64,000 nt of DNA. Source: Spartobacteria bacterium. GTDB lineage: Bacteria; Verrucomicrobiota; Verrucomicrobiia; Chthoniobacterales; UBA10450. The first letter of the stretch is position 1. Each line of letters begins with the position of its first letter. The stretch spans positions 372,001 through 436,000 of the forward strand of contig JAJPGZ010000002.1 of NCBI GenBank assembly GCA_021325495.1, in the 5' to 3' direction. The notes beneath the pieces were generated by a model that saw only the letters and a list, made by a program, of their open reading frames with translations, searched no databases and was not told the DNA's origin. A program made the translations under genes and the position numbers. Positions 57,226 through 64,000 of this stretch are shown piece after piece.

Positions 57226-58160
57226 TAAACTTTACTTTCTGGCGCAAGACCACAGTTATGATCTTCCGTCTCGAACTGGATTGTAGCGTGCTGAATCTCA
57301 AACTTGTCGTGCAAATCTTTGCAGCACTTCTCCAGCAGCGATGAATCGCAACGATCTACGTCGCGCACAAGGTGAGCCGTAAGAGCTGTTTCCGTCGTGC
57401 TCATCGGCCAAATGTGAAGATCATGCACGGCGGTGACGTTTGGAAGACTGGCGAGGAAATTCTTCACCTTGGCTAGGTCGATTCCTTCGGGGACGGCTTG
57501 AAGCGCGAGGTTCACCGAGTCGCGGAGCAATCCCCACGTGCCCCAAATGATCACGGCCGAAATCACGAGGCTTACGAGTGGATCAATCCAATGATAGCCC
57601 GTGGCAAGGATCGCGAAGCCAGCCACGACGACGCCTGCAGAAATGCCAGCATCTGCGGCCATGTGCATGAACGCGCCGCGGATGTTGAGGTCGCCTTTGC
57701 GCCCTGACATGAACATCAACGCGGTTGCGGTATTGATCGCGATGCCGACCGCAGAAACCCAAATCAAGGTCTTGCCGGCCACATCCGTTGGATCTCCGAA
57801 ACGCCGAATCGCTTCCCAGGCAATCGCGCCCACTGAGACCAGGAGGAAGATTGCGTTGAAGAGTGCCGCCAGAATCGACGAACTTCTTAGCCCATAGGTT
57901 CGGCGTTGCGTCGGAGCGCTTCGCGCCAGAATGCTCGCGCCCCAAGCAAGCAACAGTCCGAGCACGTCGCCCATGTTGTGACCGGCGTCCGCTACCAGGG
58001 CGAGCGAATGAGCGTAGATGCCGAAGACAACTTCGAGGACGACAAAGCCGAAGTTTAAGGTCGTCCCGATCGCGAACGCGGTGCCGAAACTCTTCGGTGC
58101 ATGGGAGTGCCCGGGACTACTATGCGCGTGATCGTGGCCCTCGTGTTTTTCCTTTGTCAT
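57225..58160 (-). CDS. czcD: CzcD-type zinc/cation diffusion facilitator
   Basis: This 311-residue CDF has a His-rich N-terminus (HEGHDHAHSSPGHSHAP) and six membrane helices. The Zn site shows the HxxxD pairs LVADAGHNMGDVLG (helix 2) and FMHMAADAGISAGV (helix 5). A cytoplasmic domain (about 215-311) contains LPNVTAVHDLHIWPMSTTETALTAHL. It is a H+/Zn(II) antiporter. ATG at 58160, 13 bp after the czcA stop; it overlaps the next gene by one base. The operon czcCBA-czcD is typical. Confidence 0.94.
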   Translation of the reverse strand: MTKEKHEGHDHAHSSPGHSHAPKSFGTAFAIGTTLNFGFVVLEVVFGIYAHSLALVADAGHNMGDVLGLLLAWGASILARSAPTQRRTYGLRSSSILAALFNAIFLLVSVGAIAWEAIRRFGDPTDVAGKTLIWVSAVGIAINTATALMFMSGRKGDLNIRGAFMHMAADAGISAGVVVAGFAILATGYHWIDPLVSLVISAVIIWGTWGLLRDSVNLALQAVPEGIDLAKVKNFLASLPNVTAVHDLHIWPMSTTETALTAHLVRDVDRCDSSLLEKCCKDLHDKFEIQHATIQFETEDHNCGLAPESKV

Positions 58161-58173
58161 GCTTGAAACCTTT

Positions 58174-61100
58174 CTAGGCTGGCAGCAGTTCGGTGGTAGA
58201 TGGCGGATCAGCTAGTGGATGAAGGGCAACAGCAGTTCTGCGCTCGAAGACTTTGTAAAGCGTGGGCAAGATGTAGAGCGTCAGCAAAGTGGAGCTAACC
58301 AGTCCGCCAATCACGACACCGGCGAGCGGCTTTTGGATTTCGCTTCCTGGTCCGGTTGCAAAGAGCATCGGCACGAGACCGAGCGCCGCCACGCTGGCCG
58401 TGATCAGGACGGGTCGCAGCCGAAGGACGGCGCCTTTGATCACAGCCAGTTCTACGTTCATTCCTTCGCGCCGCAATTCGTTGAAGTAGCTCACCATGAC
58501 GACGCCGTTGAGCACCGCGACGCCGAACAGTGCGATGAAGCCGACGCTCGCGCTGACGCTGAGATTAAACTGGCCGATGACGAGCGCGAGAATCCCGCCG
58601 ATCAACGCGAACGGAATGTTCAGGATGATCAAGACTGCCTGCTTGATCGAATTGAAGGAACTGAACAGCAGAAGGAAGATCGCAGCGATCGTGATAGGGA
58701 CTACGATCGAGAAGCGCTTCATCGCGCGCTGCTGATTCTCAAACTGACCGCCCCAGGTCATGAAATAACCGGGTGGAAGTTTGACGACGGCGTCGATCTT
58801 TTGTTTCGCTTCTTCAACAAAGCCGCCGAGGTCGCGTCCAGTGACATTGCACTGGATGATGATCCGTCGTTGCGCCATCTCGCGGCTGATTTGGGCCGGC
58901 CCCTCCACGACATCTACTTTTGCAAGCTGGCCGAGCGGAATAAGCGCTTCCTCGGGTGATGGAATGAGGATGTTGCGGATCGGCTCGGTGTCGTTGCGCG
59001 CTTCTTCGGGAAACCGTACTGCCAGGCCGAAGACCTTCATTCCTTCGTAAACCTTGGTCGCTTCTTTCCCGCCGATGGCGGCTTCGACGACGTTCTGCAC
59101 GTCGGCCACGTTAATTCCGTAGCGCGCGATCCTCTCGCGGTCTATCTCGATCTGGAGATAAGCGAGGCCGCTGATCTTCTCCACGTTGACGTCAGCGGCG
59201 CCGGGCACTTTTCCGAGGATGCGCGCGACGGCGTCCGCCTTGGTTTTCAGCACGTCGAGGTCGTCACCGAAAATCTTGATTCCTATCGCCGACTTCACGC
59301 CACTGACCAGCTCGTCCACGCGCAGCGCGATTGGCTGCGAAAAGCTCGACGCGATACCCGGAACGGCGGAGATCTCTTGGCGAATCCTCGCGACCAAGTC
59401 TTCCTTCGATTTTGTCGTCGTCCATTCCTCGCGCGGCTTGAGGGTGACGATAACGTCCGTGATATCGATGCCCATTGGGTCCGACGCGATGTCAGCGCGC
59501 CCGGTTTTGGAAACTACATCGATCACCTCGGGAAACTCTTTGATGATCTTTTCGACCTTATCTTGCAGTCGCAGCGACTCGGGTAGCGACACACTTGGGA
59601 GACGGAATGTCTGCACTGCGATCGAGCCTTCATCGAGCGAAGGCAGAAATTCTGTCCCGATCAGCGGCACCAGCGCGAACGACCCGAGCAACGCCAGTAC
59701 GGCCACGCCGACGACTTTCCAAGGATTGCGCACGCAGGGCTTGAGCGTGACCAAATAGGCGTGTTTGAGCCATCGGATGTGAAATGGGTCGTGCTCGCGT
59801 GACACCTGTCTCAGAAGGAAGGTGCAGAGCATTGGCACGAAGGTGAGTGAGAGGATAAGCGAGCCGAGCAGGGCGAAGGAAATTGTGAAGGCGAGAGGGC
59901 TGAACATTTTCCCTTCGAACCCCTCTAAGGTGAAGATTGGGAGGAAGACGATGATAATAATGAAAATGCCGAACACGATCGGCCGTCCGACTTCCTTGGC
60001 GGCGTAGAGAACGGTTTCCGTTTTCCCCGCGTGCCGGTGATGATGCTTTCCGGGATCGGGCTTTTCCGTGAGATGGCGATGAACGTTCTCCACCATCACG
60101 ACAGCGCCATCCACCATCATGCCGATGCCGATCGCCAATCCGCCTAACGACATTAAGTTCGCGCTCAGGCCGTACCACTTCATCATGATGAAGGCGAAGA
60201 GCGCGGCGAGCGGCAGGATCAGCGTTACAACGATCGCGCTGCGCACGTCCGCCAGAAGAACGATGAGGATAATGAAAACGAACACCGCACCTTCTTCGAG
60301 CGCCTTGGTCACGGTATGGATTGCTTTCTTGACGAGATCTGTTCGATCGTAAAATGGCACGAGCTCGACTCCTTTCGGAAGAGCTTTCTGAATGTCCGGC
60401 AGCTTCTGTTTGACGGCGTTGACGACGTCGCGACCGCTCGCGCCTTTAAGACTTAGCACGATCCCGGCAACCACTTCGCCCGTCCCATTGGCAGTCACTG
60501 CGCCCTGACGTAACTCTGCGCCGACTTGAACCTGTCCAATATCGCGTACGTAGATCGGAGTATGCTCCTGCACCGCGACGATGATGTTCTCGATGTCGGC
60601 TACGTTCTTCACCAATCCCATTCCGCGCACCACGTATTGCTCGGAACCGTGCTCGATGAAGTTGCCGCTCGCGTTCGAGTTGTTCTTCCCGAGCGCTTCG
60701 AAAACCTGCTGAAGCGCAATTCCGTACGAGGTAAGCCGGTCAGGATTCACAATCACCTGATACTGCTTCACCAGGCCACCGAACGAATTCACATCGGTCA
60801 CGCCGGGAACGGTGCGCAGGATTGGGCGCACGATGTAATCCTGAATCGTGCGCAGCTCCGTCGCGTCGTATTTTTTGTCTTTGCTGACGAGCGTATACTG
60901 ATAGATCTCGCCCAGGCCGGTTGTGATCGGTCCCAGGTTTAGCTCGACGCCGACGGGAAGCTTATCTTTTGCACTCTGCATTCGCTCGAAGACAAGCTGG
61001 CGCGCGAAGTAGTCATTCACGCCGTCTTCAAACACGATTGTGATCGCGCACAAGCCGATCTTCGAGACCGAGCGAACTTCACTCAACCGCGGCAGCCCGC

Positions 61101-61320
61101 CCATCTCGATCTCGATTGGGCGCGTCACCAGTTTTTCAACTTCTGGCGGAGACATCGCGCCCGCCGTGGCCAGCACTTGCACCTGCACATTGGTCACGTC
61201 GGGAAAAGCGTCGATGGGAATTCGGTTAAGCGCGAGCATGCCGAATCCAACGAGGATCGCAGTCGCGATGATCACCAGCATTCGCTGGCGAACTGAGAAA
61301 TTCAGAATGGCATTGATCAT
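58174..61320 (-). CDS. czcA: CzcA-type HME-RND efflux pump
   Basis: This 1,048-residue pump has 12 membrane helices. The TM4 signature is AIGIGMMVDGAVVMVENVHRHL, of the DGA-VEN type for divalent cations rather than the Cu/Ag type seen in the pump at 23076. A His-rich loop (KPDPGKHHHRHAGKTE) follows TM4 and could hold metal. It should export Zn, Co or Cd with CzcB and CzcC. ATG at 61320, three bases after the czcB stop; it ends 13 bp ahead of czcD. Confidence 0.94.
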   Translation of the reverse strand: MINAILNFSVRQRMLVIIATAILVGFGMLALNRIPIDAFPDVTNVQVQVLATAGAMSPPEVEKLVTRPIEIEMGGLPRLSEVRSVSKIGLCAITIVFEDGVNDYFARQLVFERMQSAKDKLPVGVELNLGPITTGLGEIYQYTLVSKDKKYDATELRTIQDYIVRPILRTVPGVTDVNSFGGLVKQYQVIVNPDRLTSYGIALQQVFEALGKNNSNASGNFIEHGSEQYVVRGMGLVKNVADIENIIVAVQEHTPIYVRDIGQVQVGAELRQGAVTANGTGEVVAGIVLSLKGASGRDVVNAVKQKLPDIQKALPKGVELVPFYDRTDLVKKAIHTVTKALEEGAVFVFIILIVLLADVRSAIVVTLILPLAALFAFIMMKWYGLSANLMSLGGLAIGIGMMVDGAVVMVENVHRHLTEKPDPGKHHHRHAGKTETVLYAAKEVGRPIVFGIFIIIIVFLPIFTLEGFEGKMFSPLAFTISFALLGSLILSLTFVPMLCTFLLRQVSREHDPFHIRWLKHAYLVTLKPCVRNPWKVVGVAVLALLGSFALVPLIGTEFLPSLDEGSIAVQTFRLPSVSLPESLRLQDKVEKIIKEFPEVIDVVSKTGRADIASDPMGIDITDVIVTLKPREEWTTTKSKEDLVARIRQEISAVPGIASSFSQPIALRVDELVSGVKSAIGIKIFGDDLDVLKTKADAVARILGKVPGAADVNVEKISGLAYLQIEIDRERIARYGINVADVQNVVEAAIGGKEATKVYEGMKVFGLAVRFPEEARNDTEPIRNILIPSPEEALIPLGQLAKVDVVEGPAQISREMAQRRIIIQCNVTGRDLGGFVEEAKQKIDAVVKLPPGYFMTWGGQFENQQRAMKRFSIVVPITIAAIFLLLFSSFNSIKQAVLIILNIPFALIGGILALVIGQFNLSVSASVGFIALFGVAVLNGVVMVSYFNELRREGMNVELAVIKGAVLRLRPVLITASVAALGLVPMLFATGPGSEIQKPLAGVVIGGLVSSTLLTLYILPTLYKVFERRTAVALHPLADPPSTTELLPA

Positions 61321-61323
61321 CGC

Positions 61324-62283
61324 CTATTCCTCTCCCAGCTCACCCTTGAGCAGTTCGGATTTCAAAATGAAGCTGCCTTCGGTGACCACCTTGTCGCCTT
61401 CTTTGACGCCTTCGAGTACCTGAACCTTGCCCCGCTGCTCCAAGCCAGTCTTGATTACGCGCTTTTCAAACCGGCTCGCGTCGAGCGCTACAAAGACGAT
61501 CTGGTTGTTCTCGTCGCTTTGGAGCGCGGTGTCCGGAATGATCAGGATGTTTGGCAACACGGTTGTGGTGATTTCCACATCGGCGAACATGCCAGGCTTA
61601 AGCCGTCCGTCGGGATTGGCCGTTTCTATTCGCACTTCGAGCGTGCGGGATTTCTCTTCGAGCCGGTTGCCGATGCGGACAATTTTCCCGCCGAACTTCT
61701 CGTTAGGATAGGAGAGTACGCTAAAGGAAACTTCTTGACCGGCTTTGACTGCGCCTACGTCGCGTTCCTTGATCTCGGCGACTACCCATAGATCGGTGGG
61801 ATCGCTGATCGTGTAGATTTGGGTGTCCTTGCCGACTAGTTCGCCGACGGTGCTTTTTCGTTCTACGACGGTTCCGTCGAGGGGCGCCTTTACCTCAAGC
61901 GGCCGGCCGAGGAGCTCTGGCGTTTGCACCAGCCCCATGACTTCCCCGGCTTTTACCGGATCGTTCACGTCGAAATTCAGCTTGATCAGCCGGCCCTCGA
62001 GCGTGGTTGAAACCTTTGCCGTCTTGTTCGCGTTTTCACTCACGCGGCCGGCCGCGCGCAGGGTCGTTTCGAGGTTCCCGATCCGCGCCACCTCGATCTT
62101 TATCTCGGCGTGCTCGAGGTTTTCTTTGGTGAGCGTGACGACGTTGTCGTGCTTTTTCTCCGGCTCCTTTTTTGCGTCGGCTACGTCTTTTTTGCCGCAT
62201 CCGCTTAGGGCCAGAAACACTACCGGGACTAGAAGCGTATGGATGATCTTGGATTGACAGGTTTTCATGATGAGGAAATTCAC
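61324..62283 (-). CDS. czcB: CzcB-type RND periplasmic adaptor (lipoprotein)
   Basis: This 319-residue protein has a lipoprotein signal (LLVPVVFLALSGC, LSGC). A HlyD/CzcB adaptor follows: ENLEHAEIKIEVARIGNLETTLRAAG, the lipoyl-like VLGRPLEVKAPLDGTVVERKSTVGELVG-type block, and the barrel DGRLKPGMFADVEITTTVLPNILIIP. It has no HMBD and no Met-rich linker, unlike the adaptor at 21745, which fits the divalent-cation system. The start (ATG 62283, or 62268) overlaps the czcC stop by 4 bp. Confidence 0.92.
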   Translation of the reverse strand: MNFLIMKTCQSKIIHTLLVPVVFLALSGCGKKDVADAKKEPEKKHDNVVTLTKENLEHAEIKIEVARIGNLETTLRAAGRVSENANKTAKVSTTLEGRLIKLNFDVNDPVKAGEVMGLVQTPELLGRPLEVKAPLDGTVVERKSTVGELVGKDTQIYTISDPTDLWVVAEIKERDVGAVKAGQEVSFSVLSYPNEKFGGKIVRIGNRLEEKSRTLEVRIETANPDGRLKPGMFADVEITTTVLPNILIIPDTALQSDENNQIVFVALDASRFEKRVIKTGLEQRGKVQVLEGVKEGDKVVTEGSFILKSELLKGELGEE

Positions 62284-63521
62284 GGTCGTGGTTCGAGCGG
62301 AACGCCGATCGCCGATTCGACCTCAGCGCGAATCTCAGCGACGCTGCCGAGCGACTCGTAGTAATCCGCGAGGGTGTCGAAGTAGGTCCGTTTCGCATCG
62401 AGATAGATAAGAAGCGTTGTGTTGTTCTGCGCATAGCCTTGCTCTGCTTGCGCCATGAACGCTTTCAATCGGTCGAGGAAGGCGGGCGAGTAGAGGGTTA
62501 GCTGCTGTTTCGCGAGCTCGAGCTTCGCAGCGGCCTTAGTCACCTCCGCCACCACCTCCGCCCGCGTCTTTTCGAGCTCGGCGATGGCTTTGCGCTGGTT
62601 CGCACTAGCCGTTTGAATTTCGCCCTTCTTCTGATCCCAGAGGGGGAGCGCGAGCGTCGCTTGGAGCCCGTAAATTTGTTCCGTATCCGTGTATTCCACA
62701 GAAGGTCCAACCGCGATGTCAGGCCTGCGTCCAAACCGCGTCGAGCGCAGGCTTAGCCCTGCGATCTCGGCCTGCCGGAGCTGGGTACGGATCCCCGGAT
62801 TTCGCGCGAGTGCCAGCGCGACGAAATCCGTGCGTGTGCCGCGCGGTGCGACATCGACCAAGTCTCCGATGACTTCGAGCGGACCCGCTGGCGCACGGCC
62901 CATCAATGCGTTCAGCGTGACGCGCGCGACATTCATTTCGCCTTCCGCTTTTCGGAGGGCCTTATTCGCGTTGATCAACTCGGCCTGACTCTTAATCGCC
63001 TCGAAATCGGACGCGTATCCGGCCTCCGCACGTTTCCTTGCGGATTCGACGAAATTTTGCGCTGAACCGACCTGTTCGCGGCGGGCTTCCCGTATTTTCT
63101 GCGCCGCAACGAAATCGTAAAAAGCTCTGCGAACTTTCGCCGCCACTTGGAACCGGAAGGCTTCACGCGCCAGCTCCGTCAATTCAATGTTGCGTTGCGC
63201 GATCGCAATTTCGAGCGCTCTTTTGCCTGGGAACTTGAACAACTGACTCAATTCGAAGAGGCCATGGAACTGCGAATCTGAACTCCCGCCTTCACGAAGG
63301 CGTTTCACGCCCGGCGCGAGCGTTAGTTCGGGGTTCGCAAACGTCCGTGCCGTCGTTACTCCGCCTTTCGCAGCGGCTACGCTCTGCTCAAAGACGCGGA
63401 GTTCCGGATTATTGCGCACCGCTTCCGCAGTGATCTGCTCGAGCGTCTCGGCACGAGCAGCCACAACGCCAAAGAGCAGCGAAGCGATCGTGAGTTTGGA
63501 AAATTGTTGATGAAAAGCCAT
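62280..63521 (-). CDS. czcC: CzcC-type outer-membrane efflux protein
   Basis: This 413-residue protein has a signal peptide (LTIASLLFGVVAARA) and two OEP/TolC repeats. The first (about 25-210) starts TLEQITAEAVRNNPELRVFEQSVAAAKGG. The second has SVEYTDTEQIYGLQATLALPLWDQKKGEI and LAKQQLTLYSPAFLDRLKAFMAQAEQGYAQNNTTLL. It forms the outer-membrane channel of the CzcCBA pump. ATG at 63521, 120 bp after the czcI-like gene. The operon order is czcI-like, C, B, A, D. Confidence 0.92.
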   Translation of the reverse strand: MAFHQQFSKLTIASLLFGVVAARAETLEQITAEAVRNNPELRVFEQSVAAAKGGVTTARTFANPELTLAPGVKRLREGGSSDSQFHGLFELSQLFKFPGKRALEIAIAQRNIELTELAREAFRFQVAAKVRRAFYDFVAAQKIREARREQVGSAQNFVESARKRAEAGYASDFEAIKSQAELINANKALRKAEGEMNVARVTLNALMGRAPAGPLEVIGDLVDVAPRGTRTDFVALALARNPGIRTQLRQAEIAGLSLRSTRFGRRPDIAVGPSVEYTDTEQIYGLQATLALPLWDQKKGEIQTASANQRKAIAELEKTRAEVVAEVTKAAAKLELAKQQLTLYSPAFLDRLKAFMAQAEQGYAQNNTTLLIYLDAKRTYFDTLADYYESLGSVAEIRAEVESAIGVPLEPRP

Positions 63522-63641
63522 TGAGAAATGCGGACATGTGAGAGTGAGCCCAAGACGCCGCGCGACCGCGCTGCGCTTGGATTACGAAGAGACCTGAGCT
63601 ACGAAACTGGGCGCGGACACACCGCGCCTGTTGCTCAGGAA

Positions 63642-63965
63642 CTAGGCGAGCTGAGGCGGGTGATCGATGGAAGCAGCGAGACGTGTTGGCCTCGCTCCAT
63701 CGTCACCGCGCAGACGAGCTGTTGATTGCATGTCTGTCCCAAGGCGCATCGCGAAATCCGCGACGACGACAGCGCCAATATGCGTGGCACACGAGCAATG
63801 GGAACACGGGGACTTCTCGTGCGCGGGCGAAGACTGCGACGTCTGCGAATCGCAATGGCCTCCGCTCAAGTCGGCAATTGAATCGGCCGCCAAATCGCCA
63901 ACGAATAACAGCATCGCGAGAGCTGCGAGAATACGCAGAAATCGTTTATGATGCAGTTGGTTCAT
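63642..63965 (-). CDS. CzcI-like small exported protein
   Basis: This 107-residue protein from ATG 63965 (TTG 63974 also open) has a signal sequence (RFLRILAALAMLLFVGDLAAD). A short Cys/His-rich part follows (GGHCDSQTSQSSPAHEKSPCSHCSCATH). The position at the head of the czcCBA operon and the small Cys/His-rich exported layout are those of CzcI-type periplasmic regulators. Sequence identity to CzcI is not evident, so the name rests on position. The Cys/His residues could sense Zn or Cd. It is on the minus strand near the window end. Confidence 0.65.
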   Translation of the reverse strand: MNQLHHKRFLRILAALAMLLFVGDLAADSIADLSGGHCDSQTSQSSPAHEKSPCSHCSCATHIGAVVVADFAMRLGTDMQSTARLRGDDGARPTRLAASIDHPPQLA

Positions 63966-64000
63966 CGGTTGCAACGTCTAGTGCATCGCCGCTCGTTGTC

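Overview
The window reads as a GC-rich bacterial chromosome segment or large mobile region, probably from a Verrucomicrobium-like (Chthoniobacterales-type) soil bacterium. That placement is an inference. It rests on the codon and GC style, weak or absent Shine-Dalgarno sequences before many starts, frequent GTG/TTG starts, a PocR-AraC regulator and repeats with hairpin arms. No rRNA, tRNA, integrase or CRISPR array was seen.

Positions 1-18,200 are an accessory, defence-like region. It opens with three copies of an intergenic repeat of about 180 bp (1-107, 1744-1930, 3341-3520) around a DUF3223 protein, a GNAT acetyltransferase and an AAA ATPase. A four-gene minus-strand operon follows: sigma factor, small hydrophilic protein, ImmA/IrrE metallopeptidase, NERD nuclease-like membrane protein. 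Divergent from it is a two-gene ubiquitin-like conjugation operon. Its first gene encodes tandem ubiquitin-like domains fused to an E2-like domain, and its second encodes a JAB peptidase fused to an E1/ThiF domain. Next come two divergent DUF488 genes, an unknown gene, a possible Phd-like antitoxin, a TIR/DUF4062-like protein and a giant N6-adenine methyltransferase-helicase of about 1,719 aa. The 5' end of the giant gene also carries a second protein-like reading frame.

Positions 18,200-49,900 are a copper/silver-type resistance and redox island. A CnrY-like gene and a CnrX-like gene precede cusCBA, and an ECF sigma gene closes the block. A second, compact CnrY-CnrX-sigma trio lies at 30,145-31,520. 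Around these are two DUF3347 proteins, a MauE-like protein, DUF305 proteins, a GH15 glycosidase, a Cu(I) P-type ATPase with YHS and two heavy-metal-binding modules, a PocR-AraC regulator, a multicopper oxidase with CopB, and Met-rich periplasmic proteins. At 45,491-49,507 a tightly coupled operon encodes a rhodanese lipoprotein, a membrane-anchored ferredoxin-NAD(P)H reductase fusion, a b-type membrane protein and a seven-haem cytochrome c. It looks like a transmembrane electron-transfer module.

Positions 49,900-64,000 hold a DUF4198 protein, a membrane protein, an outer-membrane barrel, an orphan restriction-endonuclease-like protein and a methyltransferase. A mercury-type MerR operon follows, with a textbook MerR-type promoter directly against the first start codon. 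On the minus strand a czcI-like/czcCBA/czcD/CDF operon completes the window. Together the second half deals with metals by sensing (CnrYXH-type, MerR, PocR-AraC), periplasmic binding and oxidation, inner-membrane export (P-type ATPase, CDF) and trans-envelope efflux (two HME-RND systems).
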